Part shown: positions 54,395-64,000 of the stretch, one piece after another
Layout of the letters: the number at the start of each line of letters is the position of its first letter
How positions within the stretch are numbered: the first letter of the stretch is position 1
Assembly: GCA_963821815.1 (NCBI GenBank)
Contig: CAWGFG010000006.1
Location: 2,418,001 to 2,482,000 of the forward strand
Source: JASGTU01 sp963821815
GTDB lineage: Bacteria; Chloroflexota; Anaerolineae; Caldilineales; Caldilineaceae
Reading direction: 5' to 3'
DNA: 64,000 bases
The notes under the pieces: generated by a model
The model's database searches: none
What the model saw: the letters and a program-made list of their open reading frames with translations, nothing else
Told to the model about the DNA's origin: nothing
Made by a program: the position numbers and the translations under genes

Positions 54395-57300
54395 CTACTC
54401 CATTAACGAGACGAACAACTCCTCGGTCTGCGCAGAAGGCGGCGCATCAATCTCTTCTTCAAGATACTGCTGGCACAGTTCGTACTGGCGGACAACGCCG
54501 GCTCGATTCCCTGCCGCAGCATGGATCTGCATGATGAGCCGGTGCACATCTTCCAAGCAGGGATCGTCATCCAGCAATCGCTGACAACAGGTCAAGGATA
54601 AGTCGTGGTCGTTGCGCTGGAAGTAAAGCGTTGCCAGTTCAACTGCCGCATCCACATAGCGCCGATAGAGACGTTGTCGCTCTAGCATCGCCCAGTTGGC
54701 GTCCACCTCGGGTAGGTAGGGACCGCTATACAGCGCGACTGCACGCTCTAGGTTGACAATTCGTGTGGCTGGGTCACTATAGCGGTGGGCTTCCTCCACC
54801 CATTTCTCGAACGTCTCAACGTCATACTCGTAATCATACGAAAAGTCGAAGTGATAGACGCCGTCACGGTATTTCAAGAGATCCGCGCCGAGTGCATTGC
54901 GCAATCGATAGATTGCATTTTTGAAGCGCGTACGGATCTGTTCAGTTGTCGCATCCGGCCAGAAGAGCACACCAACCTCTTCCTTGGTCAGTCCGTCCGG
55001 ATGGGCTATGAAGCAGAGGAATAGATCGCGCGCCGACTTGGTCTTCCAATCACGGTTGGTCACCACGCGATTCTGAACCGCGACCTCCACACGTCCAAGT
55101 GTGCGAACGATCAGGCTGGGTCCTTCAAGATACATCGACGGCAGGATGGCGCTGGCTTTCTGCCGTATTTGCCGGCGCAATTGCGGCGTTAATTCGATAT
55201 GCCGATTGGCGTCGTTCACCAGCTTCTTGAGGCGGTGACTCTGCTTGCCATCGTGGCTGACAGTGGATAGTTCGTCAGCCAGACGGCTGGCTGCCACAAT
55301 GATGGGATGTGTCAGCTCGACGTCATCCATCGCCTGAAGCGCCTGGTCGAGACTGCCTTCCGCATCCGATGTTGCGCCGATCCGCAGTAACGCAGTCGCC
55401 CGATAGAGTTCTGCCTTGGCGGCATCCGGGAATTGCCCGCCGCTAAGGAAGCAGGTAGCCGCATCGTCCAAAGGCTCAAGCGCCGATCGCGGCTCGCCCC
55501 GTGCAATATAGAAGCGTCCCATGGCCAGACGGTAGAGTCCCCACTCATAGGACGAGTTATGGTCCAGCACCATTCTTCCGGCAGCGTCCAAACAACTGTA
55601 TGCAATATCCCAGTAGCCGGATGTCCATGCCAGTTCCGCACGCACGATCTCCAGGTAAAGCTGCAGGAAGCGTTCATCAATACGTTGTGCGATGCGATAG
55701 GCTTGGCTATAGACTTCGTGCGCAGCCTGCATCATATTCAGATCCACAAACACATCGCCCAAACCGGCGGAAGCAAAGGCTTCTATGCGCGTGTAACCGC
55801 TGCGACGTGCGCAGTCCAGGGCTACAGCTAGGGCGTCAACCGCTCGTTCATAGTCGCCTTGTTCGTGATAGTGTACACCGATGTTGTTCAGGACGAGCGC
55901 CTGGCCAACCAAATTGTGCGACATACGCCAGGCATCATGCGCCTGTTGCAGCAGAGTGAGCGCCTCATCATTCTGCCCGCTGCTCGCATACTGGTTGGCA
56001 ATATCCATGGAGACAGTGGCTACGTTTAGCGTATCGCTCTGCTGCTCATAAGATTCCAGCGCCAACTGAAGCCACTCGATACCAATTTCCAGTGAGCCCA
56101 TGCTGCACAGCGCCAGTCCTTTGGACTTCTGTGCCAGCGCGATGAGATCGCAATGGTCCTCTTCCTCTATGTCATCGCTGGAAAGCAAGTTCAGCGCAAT
56201 ATCGGCGTCCCTATCCACTTTTCGGTACTCGCCCAGAAAACGGTAGGCGGTAGAACGGAAAATGAGCGCCTGTGCATATTCAATGCCGGCTTCGCTAATG
56301 CCGGCCAATTGATCACACGCCTGTTCCAACAGTCGCCGACCCGCCTCAACCTTGCCTAACAGAACAAGGTTGTATCCTTTGAGCGAAATCAGCTCCGGAT
56401 GCTCCGACAGGACCATGGGCGACATTTCGTTCAACCACTTCTGCAACAGTAGTATACGCCCCATCTGCACTAGTTTGAGCCCTGATTGCTCAATCACCCA
56501 TGCGATGAGCTGAGGATCGTCCAGTCGTTTGGCTGTGACGTAAGCCTGCTCCCACTGTTCTTGAGAAATGTACACAGACGTCAGATTTCGCAATATCGCC
56601 CGTTCTTCGGAAGGACGTTCTGTCGCCAGTGTCTGCTGTAGAAACTCCTGGAACAGATGATGATACCGTGCGCCGCCCCCTTCGTCGCCGACAGGCAGTA
56701 CGAACAGATTGCTCAGAACCAGCATATCGATGAGCGACTGCCAAGTCATCCCTTTGGGAAGCCATTTGGGATCAAATGCTGCATTGCAGAGTCCTGCATT
56801 GATCTCTTCCATGAGCGATGTGCGCAAAAGGAACTCGCGCACATGCGCCGGCTGCTGATCCAGCACCTGGTCGGCCAAATAGCTGTACAGCGACACACCC
56901 GATGCGCGGACTGGGTGCAACTGGCTGGCTTTCTGCCAACGTTGTGCATACCCGGAAAGCAGCAGCCCCGTAATCCAACCCTCTGTTGCAGCGACCATCT
57001 CTTCCGCCGTAGATTGCGGCAGCTCTACGCCGTAATTGCGTAAAGCCAATGCCTGCAGTTCTTCTGGCTGAAAGGCGAGCAACTCGAAGTCGAAACCTGT
57101 GACTTGTCCGCGAGCCACCATAAGCGCCATATCGGGAAGGTCTAGTAGTGACCGCGACGCGACAATAAGATGGCATCGCTCATCCGACTGCTGAATAAAT
57201 TGACTGAGGAAGAGACTCACATCTGCGCTATCACCAGCCAGATGAAAATCGTCGATTATAAAGAGAAAGTCGTCTACAACAATACTATGTAACTCATTGG

Positions 57301-57655
57301 TAAGCGTGATGACGACTTGATCCAGCGAGGCGCTGCCGGACGTATAGCCCTGCAAGACAGAACGTGTCTCGTTGCCTAACCCGCTAAACTGACGTTCCAG
57401 GGCTGCGACGAAATATTCGATGAATCGATGTGGTTCATAATCGGTGGGGCCAACCGAATACCAGCACACAGGCGCATCGACGTGGTGGACGAGATCGATC
57501 AGCGAGAGTGTTTTGCCATATCCGGCAGGCGCGATCACAAGAACCAGCCTGGAATTCAGCAGGTCGCGATAGGAGTCCAACACACGGACGCGGGATATGA
57601 TATCCGGGCGGAGACGAGGGGGTTGGATCCTTGTCTTTGTGATGATTTCGGTCAT
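54395..57655 (-). CDS. MalT-type STAND ATPase regulator with C-terminal winged helix and BTAD domain
   Basis: About 1086 residues from ATG 57655 (ATG 57676 gives 1093). The N-terminal ATPase resembles MalT-type STAND proteins, with Walker A APAGYGKT at 42-49 and Walker B FLFIIDDFHLA. A winged-helix/helical region and then TPR repeats (about residues 430-830) follow. The C-terminus has an OmpR-type winged helix (VRTLGRVEVAVQ, then DWKTKSARDLFLCFIAHPDG, about 870-960) and a BTAD (bacterial transcriptional activator) domain at about 975-1085. It is a DNA-binding activator that probably needs ATP and an inducer. It lies first in the same-strand group with the peptide, DUF5317 and leader-like genes. 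Confidence 0.9.
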   Translation of the reverse strand: MTEIITKTRIQPPRLRPDIISRVRVLDSYRDLLNSRLVLVIAPAGYGKTLSLIDLVHHVDAPVCWYSVGPTDYEPHRFIEYFVAALERQFSGLGNETRSVLQGYTSGSASLDQVVITLTNELHSIVVDDFLFIIDDFHLAGDSADVSLFLSQFIQQSDERCHLIVASRSLLDLPDMALMVARGQVTGFDFELLAFQPEELQALALRNYGVELPQSTAEEMVAATEGWITGLLLSGYAQRWQKASQLHPVRASGVSLYSYLADQVLDQQPAHVREFLLRTSLMEEINAGLCNAAFDPKWLPKGMTWQSLIDMLVLSNLFVLPVGDEGGGARYHHLFQEFLQQTLATERPSEERAILRNLTSVYISQEQWEQAYVTAKRLDDPQLIAWVIEQSGLKLVQMGRILLLQKWLNEMSPMVLSEHPELISLKGYNLVLLGKVEAGRRLLEQACDQLAGISEAGIEYAQALIFRSTAYRFLGEYRKVDRDADIALNLLSSDDIEEEDHCDLIALAQKSKGLALCSMGSLEIGIEWLQLALESYEQQSDTLNVATVSMDIANQYASSGQNDEALTLLQQAHDAWRMSHNLVGQALVLNNIGVHYHEQGDYERAVDALAVALDCARRSGYTRIEAFASAGLGDVFVDLNMMQAAHEVYSQAYRIAQRIDERFLQLYLEIVRAELAWTSGYWDIAYSCLDAAGRMVLDHNSSYEWGLYRLAMGRFYIARGEPRSALEPLDDAATCFLSGGQFPDAAKAELYRATALLRIGATSDAEGSLDQALQAMDDVELTHPIIVAASRLADELSTVSHDGKQSHRLKKLVNDANRHIELTPQLRRQIRQKASAILPSMYLEGPSLIVRTLGRVEVAVQNRVVTNRDWKTKSARDLFLCFIAHPDGLTKEEVGVLFWPDATTEQIRTRFKNAIYRLRNALGADLLKYRDGVYHFDFSYDYEYDVETFEKWVEEAHRYSDPATRIVNLERAVALYSGPYLPEVDANWAMLERQRLYRRYVDAAVELATLYFQRNDHDLSLTCCQRLLDDDPCLEDVHRLIMQIHAAAGNRAGVVRQYELCQQYLEEEIDAPPSAQTEELFVSLME

Positions 57656-57676
57656 CAAGATGGCTGTCCGATGCAT

Positions 57677-58322
57677 ATCTGCCGGAGTATAGTTGACGGC
57701 AGAGAGCAGTTATAACAACCCGACGTGCGACAAAACACAAACTGACTAGATCGGGCAATCGCACTATTGATCGCCAATCTAATCGCTCTCTGCAAAAAAG
57801 AATTTCATCAACCGTATTTCAAAGCCTCTGTGTCGCCAGACTCTTATGCTGAAGCCATTAATTTATGAAGCAGCTGGAACACGTCGGACCGGGCGCACAC
57901 ACTTGGCTAACCTGCCGAGGGATTCCAAGTGTGGAGTCACAACACCGATGGTATTTATGCAACTATATCACAAATTAATCACAACTGAGTAACAGCGACC
58001 GTATGGTACTGTCCACACTAGCCGCTATCCTAGCGCGCGCGAATACCGAGAAATAACTATTCGCTCAGATTAAACTAAGTTATAGATCGATTCTTCAGAT
58101 TTCGCAAGCAGCCATCATGGCCATCTTCAACTGCGCTACTTTGGTTTCATTAGCTTTCAGAGTGAATTGCCATAAGAAACCTATGCAAATCATTGTGACG
58201 AAAGAACCTGGTGGATACCGTACCCCATATTGTTCTTCCATGGTACAATCCTTAAGCTTTTGGCGACATTGTAGTGGCCACAATATTCACAGATAACAGC
58301 CGAAACTAGAGATGGGAGAGCT
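57677..58322. other. Divergent intergenic region
   Basis: About 645 bases, AT-richer than the neighbouring genes. The 62-codon frame at 58095-58283 on the minus strand has no ribosome site or known family. No promoter pair or RNA gene could be named with confidence. Confidence 0.4.
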
Positions 58323-58994
58323 ATGGCAGACAAACCGCGGTTCGTACCGCTGAAAGGCTATATTGAATTTCCTGAAGACGAAATGATAGCGCGTGCAGCC
58401 GATTTCTATCAAGAAATGAAACGCCGCCGCACCGTACGAGAGTTCACCGACCGACCGGTACCGCTACGCGTTATCCAGGACTGCCTGCGTACTGCAGGTG
58501 CGGCGCCAAGCGGAGCCAACAAGCAACCATGGCGATTTGTGGCGGTGTCGGATCCGGAACTCAAACGGCAAATTCGAGTTGCAGCCGAAGAGGAGGAGAG
58601 AGCTTTCTACACGCGCCGTGCAGCGGATGAATGGCTACAGGCGCTGGAACCGCTGGGCACTGACGCAGAGAAACCCTTCCTGGAAACTGCACCCTATCTC
58701 ATTGTGGTGTTCGCTGAAACGTATACAGTGGCACCTGACGGTCAACGAATCAAGAATTACTATGTTCAGGAATCGGTGGGGATCTCGACCGGCTTTCTCA
58801 TTGCAGCCCTCCACCATGCCGGTCTCGCTACACTTACGCATACGCCGAGTCCTATGGGATTCCTGTCATCTGTGCTTGATCGGCCCGATAACGAACGGCC
58901 CTTCCTGATTATCGTAACTGGCTACCCGACCTCCAAGGCAGAGGTGCCGGTGATTCAAAAGAAATCGCTGGACGAAATCGCCGTATTCTACTAA
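58323..58994 (+). CDS. Nitroreductase-family FMN enzyme
   Basis: 223 residues. The family's FMN-binding start RRTVREFTDRPVP is followed by AGAAPSGANKQPWRFVAV, then YVQESVGISTGFLIAALHHAGL and a C-terminal segment IIVTGYP. The S-G-A-N-x-Q-P-W block and the overall length resemble the iodotyrosine-deiodinase/BluB-like branch of the family. The enzyme uses FMN and NAD(P)H to reduce an unknown substrate. AGATGGGAGAGCT holds the ribosome site before the ATG. It stands alone. Confidence 0.9.
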   Translation: MADKPRFVPLKGYIEFPEDEMIARAADFYQEMKRRRTVREFTDRPVPLRVIQDCLRTAGAAPSGANKQPWRFVAVSDPELKRQIRVAAEEEERAFYTRRAADEWLQALEPLGTDAEKPFLETAPYLIVVFAETYTVAPDGQRIKNYYVQESVGISTGFLIAALHHAGLATLTHTPSPMGFLSSVLDRPDNERPFLIIVTGYPTSKAEVPVIQKKSLDEIAVFY

Positions 58995-59592
58995 GTTCAG
59001 ATTGGCGTCAGACGTATGGAAGATTGCTGTCAGACATCTGTTTATCGCATTGGTTATAATATGAGAAACAATACGTGATGCGGCACGTAGTGTACCCTGT
59101 TGGATGGGGCAAGAGAGAGGGTGCTTCGCATGGAACATATCTATATAATCCTCTCTTTACCTGCCTAGGTATACGATTTGTCTGGCGGAGGAAAGCACTC
59201 TCGGCACATTCGCTATCTCAATGGATGGGAACCTAGGCGAATTTTTGTTAATCGATACTACGGTGGAGACCGTAACAAACAGATCTGCCAAGGCTGATGA
59301 CGGATGAAAGCAGCGACGTGAGATTCTACCTTGGTACATTGGACGAATTCGCGAATCAACTGGTAAGATCACTCATTGATATGGGCAGTTGATTCGGTTG
59401 ACACATAAACACACGGCACATAAATACGCAATCAAGTAGCCACTATTCGAAACCATTATTAAGGCAGCTTGAGAATCATCGTTGAGGATATATCAGTAGA
59501 TAGCTCATTCGAAGAAAGTAACAGGCATCATTGCGCCAGTGGCACCATATTTACTGTACTGGCACACAAGCGACAACAAGGCGCGAACTATC
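58995..59592. other. Intergenic region before efflux operon
   Basis: About 600 bases with no supported gene. It probably holds the promoter of the efflux operon, which I could not locate. Frames in this stretch show no family features. Confidence 0.4.
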
Positions 59593-60912
59593 ATGCGAAA
59601 GTATTTTCGAACACTTATTGTTCCAGTAATCATACTCATTCTTGTTTTCCTTGGCGGATGCTCGGGCGACAATGCACCAGGTTTCTTGGGAGGCGGAAAC
59701 GCAGAACCGACTGCAACGCCGATCCCAGTGGTGAAAGCTAGCCCAGTCGTCATTGTTGACGGCGTCGTCGTCCCGGTGAAGTATGCGGAACTGAGCTTCA
59801 AGTCGTCCGGCAATGTGCAAGAAATTCTAGTCGACGAAGGCGAGACGGTCGAAAAAGGCCAAGTAATCGCGCGACTCGACAATGAGCAGCAGGTGATTGG
59901 CATCGCTCAGACGGAAGCCAGCGTTCGAGCCTCGCAGGCGAGAATTGATGAGTTGCGAGCCGGATCGCGAGAAGAAGAAATCGCACAAGCGCAGGCAGCC
60001 ACGGACGTCGCCCGAGCCAACCTGCAGCGTCTGTTGGAAGGTTCTCGCCCCGAAGACGTCGCCGCCGCTGAAGCGGGACTGTCCGCAGCTCAGGCGAATC
60101 TGCAACAGGTTCTGGATGGTGCAGACGATGCAACGATGATTCAAGCGCTTGTGGATATTCAGAATGCTGAAGCTGCGCTGCGTCGTGCGCAGGCAGCCTA
60201 TGATGCAGTGAAGTGGGATCCAAACCTTGCCGCACTGCCGCAAGCAGCCGAGCTCGAACAGGCAACGAACAACTATGAAGCCGCCAAGGCTCGCTATGAT
60301 GACGTTGCGGCTGGCGCCAACGACAGCGAGATTGCTGCTGCTCGCGCTCAGGTGGAGCAGCAACGCGCGGCACTGGACAAAGCGCTCGCGCCAGCCACAG
60401 ACGCTGAGATCGCCGCATCCGAAGGCGAAGTCCGCCGTGCAGAAGCGCAACTTGCACTCATACAGGCTGGCTCGCGCGCGGAGACTATTCAAGCTGCAGA
60501 AGCCGACCTCACACAAGCCCAAACCGCGCTAATGCAGAGCCATCTGGAGCTGGAGAATACGGCGCTGATAGCACCGTTCTCCGGCACAATTGCGTCGCTG
60601 GACCTGGACGTCGGAGAGCTAGTAAGCGCCGGCGCACCCGTTGTGCGACTTGCGGATCAATCTGAATGGCTCGTGGAGACAGACGATCTCACAGAGATTA
60701 ACGTCGTTTATGTTAATGAAGGGGACCGTGCACAGATCAGCATCGATGCCTTGCCCGATCTGGATTTGCAGGGCACCGTCGTACGCATCAAACCATTAGG
60801 CGAAAACAAACAGGGCGACATCACCTATACAGCCACCATCATTCCCGACACCTACGTAGACCAACTGCGCTGGAACATGTCTGCTTCTGTCACAATTGAT
60901 ACGGGCGGATAG
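59593..60912 (+). CDS. Lipoprotein periplasmic adaptor (HlyD/MacA type)
   Basis: About 439 residues. The lipoprotein signal is IVPVIILILVFLGGC with the lipid Cys at about 23. The lipoyl-type half domain (VQEILVDEGETVEKGQVIARLD) is followed by a very long alpha-helical hairpin (about residues 90-330, rich in Ala, Glu, Arg) and the second lipoyl half (APFSGTIASLDLDVGELVSAGAPVVRL). A beta-barrel follows (DQSEWLVETDDLTEINVVYV). It bridges an inner-membrane ABC permease to the outside. The start is the ATG at 59593, since the earlier ATG at 59539 would add residues before the signal peptide. The permease follows 80 bases later. Confidence 0.85.
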   Translation: MRKYFRTLIVPVIILILVFLGGCSGDNAPGFLGGGNAEPTATPIPVVKASPVVIVDGVVVPVKYAELSFKSSGNVQEILVDEGETVEKGQVIARLDNEQQVIGIAQTEASVRASQARIDELRAGSREEEIAQAQAATDVARANLQRLLEGSRPEDVAAAEAGLSAAQANLQQVLDGADDATMIQALVDIQNAEAALRRAQAAYDAVKWDPNLAALPQAAELEQATNNYEAAKARYDDVAAGANDSEIAAARAQVEQQRAALDKALAPATDAEIAASEGEVRRAEAQLALIQAGSRAETIQAAEADLTQAQTALMQSHLELENTALIAPFSGTIASLDLDVGELVSAGAPVVRLADQSEWLVETDDLTEINVVYVNEGDRAQISIDALPDLDLQGTVVRIKPLGENKQGDITYTATIIPDTYVDQLRWNMSASVTIDTGG

Positions 60913-60992
60913 GCCGTTCACAGATGCGCCGGATGTAGACATGTAACTGTCCCTTTTGTAATTCGAATGGACGTTGAACAGGAAGGTCTGAG

Positions 60993-63404
60993 GTGGTATT
61001 AGCTCCTCGGTGGCGGAAGGTCGTGCGCGACCTCTGGTCAAACAAAACACGCACCATACTTGTGCTACTCTCGATTGCAGTTGGCGTCAGCGCCATCGGC
61101 ATGGTCATGGGTGCGCAGAATATCGTCGACCGCAGTTTGCCGGAAGCCTACGCGGCTGTGAATCCAGCAGACGCGACACTCTTTACGCTGAACACCTTTG
61201 ATGACAATATGGTCGAAGGCATCCGCGCCATGCCGGAAGTGGCAGACGCTGAAGCGCGCCGCAGCGTAACCGTTCGTTTCCATGATGAAGAGGACAAGAA
61301 CTACTCGCTTACGCTCTACGCCATCCCGGATTACGAGGACATGGAGATCAACAAACTCACCTCCGAATCCGGCGCCTATCCGCCTCCGGAGAAGGAGTTC
61401 TTGTTGGAGCGCGGCTCGACCATACCGTCGCTGGGGCTTGGCGATATTCAGATTGGCGATTCGCTGGAGGTGGAGTCGCCTTCGGGTAAGAAACGCACCA
61501 TCACAATGGCTGGCAAAGTCCACGACATGTCTCAGCTTCCCGCCTACCTTAACGGCGGCGGATACGCCTATGTCACCTTTGATACCCTCGCGTGGATGGA
61601 CGAACCGCGAGACTACAACGAGCTCGTTTTCACTGTGGCCGAAAACGGCGATGACCTGGATCATATCAAAGATGTAGGCAAGCTCATCCAGAAGCGCATG
61701 GAGAGCGCCGGTGTCCAGGTACTTTTCACCTTAGCGAATGAACCGGGTAAACATCCTGCCCAGAGCGTGCTGGACGCGCTATCCCTGGTGCTTGGCGGTG
61801 TCGGCATATTGGCTCTGCTGCTTAGCGGCTTCCTGATTATCAACACGCTGTCGGCCATTCTTGCCCAGCACATCCGCCAGATTGGCATCATGAAGTCCGT
61901 CGGCGCACGCACCAACCAAGTGACCGTCATGTACTACGTGATGGTGCTTCTGTTTGGTGTTTTGGCTTTGGCGCTTGCGATTCCATTAGGCGCTTTGGGC
62001 GCGATCGGATTGAGCAATCTGTTTGCTGGGCTGCTCAACTTTGATGTGGAAGGGTTTAGACTGGAGCCGCAGATCATCCTCGTGCAGACTCTGATTTCAC
62101 TCCTGGCGCCTTTGTTAGCCGCAACAATACCCATCTTACGCGGTGTTCATGTCACAGTGCGCGAAGCTGTCAGCGATGTGGGCCTGGGCAAAGGTCAGTT
62201 CGGCACTGGCCTCATCGACCGAATCATCGTCGGCATACGGCGCATCGTACCAATGGGTCGACCCTTGCAGATTTCGCTGCGCAATACATTCCGCCGCAAG
62301 GCGCGTCTGTCCCTGACGCTGATCACGCTGTCCATCGCCAGCGCAATTTTCGTCTCTATCTTTTGCATACGCGCCTCGTTGGAAGAAACCATGAATGAAA
62401 TCATGGATTATTTCGACTACGATGTACAGGTTGTTTTCGATCGACCTTACCGCATCGACAGGATCACAGGACAGATCGAAAACATACCAGGCATCGATAG
62501 CATTGAAACCATGGGTTTTGGTTCTGCGCGGCTGATCTATGACAACGGGGATGAGAGCGACAACATCATCCTGTACGCGCCGCCTGCGAACACGGATATG
62601 ATGCATCCTATCCTAATTGAAGGACGGTGGTTGCAGCCCGGAGACGCCAATGCAGTTGTCGTAAACTCAGGCGTAGTTGAGGATATGAATGACACTGGGA
62701 TCGGCAGTACGATCACGCTTAAGTTCAATGATAAAGAGATTGATTGGGTCATTGTCGGCATCGCGAGAAACGCCATGATGGGCAATATGGCCTTCGTGAA
62801 TTTCGACTACTTCAATCAGGTCAATGATGAAGTTGACCGAGCCATTGTTTCCCAGGTTCGCCTTGATGATCGTTCCATGTCGAATCAACTTACGTATGGA
62901 AAGCTGCTGGAGGATACCTATCGCGACAGTGGCTTTCGAGTGCAACAGATGCAGACAATTGGACAGATCCGTTCGACTGTGAGCACTCTGTTCAATGGAT
63001 TGGTTGCTTTTCTGCTTGCCATGGCAATGTTACTCGGCATTGTCGGCGGTTTGGGCCTAATGGGGACCATGAGCATCAATGTCATGGAACGCACACGCGA
63101 AATCGGGGTGATGCGCGCCATCGGAGCGTCGAACGCTGCTGTATTGCGTATAATCCTTACTGAAGGCTTGATTATTGGCCTAATTAGTTGGATCATAGGC
63201 GGTATTATCGCCATTCCGGCAAGCCGGGTGCTGACAGACAGAGTCGGCACAGCCCTGCTAGATTCGTCGCCGACCTATGTCTTTTCGACTTCAGGTGCAC
63301 TGGTATGGCTCGTTGTTGTCCTGATTCTAGCGCTCTTTGCCAGTTTATTGCCGGCGCGTCGTGCGTCCAGATTGACAGTACGCGAGGTACTTAGCTATGA
63401 GTAG
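60993..63404 (+). CDS. FtsX/MacB-type ABC transporter permease
   Basis: 803 residues starting at GTG 60993 (AAGGTCTGAGGTG). It has two FtsX-type halves. Each has an N-terminal helix (TILVLLSIAVGVSAIGMV; SLTLITLSIASAIFVSIF), a large extracytoplasmic MacB-type domain and three C-terminal helices with the FtsX sequence (IGIMKSVGARTNQV; IGVMRAIGASNAAV). The two halves probably arose by duplication, which gives the eight-helix form found in many lipid, antibiotic or lipoprotein exporters. It overlaps the ATPase gene by eight bases. Confidence 0.9.
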   Translation: MVLAPRWRKVVRDLWSNKTRTILVLLSIAVGVSAIGMVMGAQNIVDRSLPEAYAAVNPADATLFTLNTFDDNMVEGIRAMPEVADAEARRSVTVRFHDEEDKNYSLTLYAIPDYEDMEINKLTSESGAYPPPEKEFLLERGSTIPSLGLGDIQIGDSLEVESPSGKKRTITMAGKVHDMSQLPAYLNGGGYAYVTFDTLAWMDEPRDYNELVFTVAENGDDLDHIKDVGKLIQKRMESAGVQVLFTLANEPGKHPAQSVLDALSLVLGGVGILALLLSGFLIINTLSAILAQHIRQIGIMKSVGARTNQVTVMYYVMVLLFGVLALALAIPLGALGAIGLSNLFAGLLNFDVEGFRLEPQIILVQTLISLLAPLLAATIPILRGVHVTVREAVSDVGLGKGQFGTGLIDRIIVGIRRIVPMGRPLQISLRNTFRRKARLSLTLITLSIASAIFVSIFCIRASLEETMNEIMDYFDYDVQVVFDRPYRIDRITGQIENIPGIDSIETMGFGSARLIYDNGDESDNIILYAPPANTDMMHPILIEGRWLQPGDANAVVVNSGVVEDMNDTGIGSTITLKFNDKEIDWVIVGIARNAMMGNMAFVNFDYFNQVNDEVDRAIVSQVRLDDRSMSNQLTYGKLLEDTYRDSGFRVQQMQTIGQIRSTVSTLFNGLVAFLLAMAMLLGIVGGLGLMGTMSINVMERTREIGVMRAIGASNAAVLRIILTEGLIIGLISWIIGGIIAIPASRVLTDRVGTALLDSSPTYVFSTSGALVWLVVVLILALFASLLPARRASRLTVREVLSYE

Positions 63405-64000
63405 GTTTCGTCTCTTCGGCTCCAACGACAAGAAAAAGTCCAAGGACAACGGCGTCTACGAAATGGTCGACGACAAGAAGGCGAATGAGCTGATCACCCC
63501 CAGTGATGCAAGGGGCGAGGCTGTTACGCACAATGGACGATTGATCGAGCTGGATAATGTTCGCAAGGCTTATCAGACACCCGTTGGCGAATTTATTGCG
63601 TTGGAGAACGTCAACCTGAACATCGGCACCGGCGAGTTCGTCGGCGTGGTCGGCAAGTCCGGCAGCGGCAAGTCGACCCTGATCAACATGATCACCGGCA
63701 TCGACCGCCCGACCAGCGGCGAAATTTACGTAGACGGGACACCGATTCATAAGCTGGCTGAAGGCCCTATGGCGGAATGGCGCGGGCGCAACATCGGCGT
63801 CATCTTCCAGTTCTTCCAACTGTTGCCAATGCTCTCCTGCATCGAGAACGTTATGCTGCCTATGGACTTCTGCAATATGTACAAGCCCAGCGAGAGAGAA
63901 GACCGAGCGATAGAACTGTTGCGGCTTGTGGACATGGAATCAGAAGCAAACAAGCTGCCCAATGAAGTTTCCGGCGGTCAGCAGCAACGTGTCGCCATCG
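63397..64000 (+). CDS. ABC transporter ATP-binding protein (MacB/LolD-like), partial
   Basis: 201 codons are visible from ATG 63397, and the end lies beyond the window. Walker A is VGKSGSGKSTL, the Q-loop is in IFQFFQLLP, and the signature motif is VSGGQQQRVAI. This is the order of LolD/MacB-type ATPases that drive FtsX-type permeases. An N-terminal extension of about 45 charged residues (KKKSKDNGVYEMVDDKK) precedes the usual start (LIELDNVRKAYQ) and is not typical of the family. It is the third gene of the adaptor-permease-ATPase operon and overlaps the permease stop. Confidence 0.93.
   Translation, partial: MSRFRLFGSNDKKKSKDNGVYEMVDDKKANELITPSDARGEAVTHNGRLIELDNVRKAYQTPVGEFIALENVNLNIGTGEFVGVVGKSGSGKSTLINMITGIDRPTSGEIYVDGTPIHKLAEGPMAEWRGRNIGVIFQFFQLLPMLSCIENVMLPMDFCNMYKPSEREDRAIELLRLVDMESEANKLPNEVSGGQQQRVAI

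Noticed and set aside
58095..58283. 62-codon minus-strand frame in the BTAD/nitroreductase gap
   Set aside because: No ribosome site and no recognisable fold.

Overview
The window looks like a chromosomal piece of a mid-GC, Gram-negative-staining or monoderm environmental bacterium, most likely a Chloroflexota member of the Caldilinea/Anaerolineae type. This is inferred from several traits. A groES-groEL operon sits under a perfect CIRCE element. There are many TPR, STAND-ATPase and BTAD-type regulators, UvdE-type DNA repair, a DUF5317 protein, lipoproteins with Thr/Pro-rich stalks, and frequent GTG/TTG starts. No rRNA, CRISPR array, transposase or phage gene was seen. TGA acts as an ordinary stop here (for example the ATGA overlaps at 35629-35632 and 49651-49654).

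Layout. 1-5.4 kb: end of an SDR oxidoreductase, an MFS exporter, an unknown protein next to a CDP-alcohol phosphatidyltransferase, an exported protein and an HD hydrolase. 5.5-8 kb: groES-groEL with CIRCE. 8-13.7 kb: a frameshifted STAND ATPase/TPR protein, a DASS-type transporter with a small companion protein, and a TPR protein. 13.8-17.8 kb: tRNA-Arg, a lipoprotein of the DUF411/CopG type with an in-frame UGA exactly where the first Cys of the CxCC motif should be, and a membrane-anchored GH3-like protein whose catalytic residues look lost. 18.3-22 kb: signal peptidase I, a permease-HAD fusion, a small protein and a possible clan-CD cysteine peptidase. 22-26.5 kb: two envelope proteins sharing a C-terminal domain, one with four cyclic-nucleotide-binding-type domains. 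26.5-27.5 kb: a gene-poor stretch, then tRNA-Leu. 27.6-30.7 kb: ECF sigma factor, anti-sigma-like membrane protein, and Fpg. 30.8-37.3 kb: PspC-like protein, UvdE, a metallo-beta-lactamase-fold enzyme, a HAD-like/NUDIX pair and a GrpE-like protein. 37.4-40.1 kb: P-type ATPase. 40.4-48.9 kb: signalling genes (sensor kinase, NarL regulator, lone receiver, and a large hybrid kinase) interrupted by a decayed GNAT fragment and a DHDPS-family aldolase. 49-52.2 kb: HAD plus cis-prenyltransferase-like pair and a secreted nucleoside hydrolase. 52.6-57.7 kb: a leader-peptide-like protein, a DUF5317 membrane protein, a 38-residue peptide and a 1093-residue BTAD regulator. 58.3-64 kb: nitroreductase and an adaptor-permease-ATPase efflux operon that runs off the end.

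The strongest unusual signal is the candidate selenocysteine version of the CopG/DUF411 copper-site protein at 14024-14515. It has an intact lipoprotein signal upstream of the UGA, the rest of the domain downstream, and a small GG-loop hairpin at SECIS-like distance. Other items worth a look are the BTAD/peptide/DUF5317/leader-like cluster, the shared C-terminal domain of the 22-26 kb pair, the probable inactive GH3 and HAD proteins, and the frameshift in the STAND gene.
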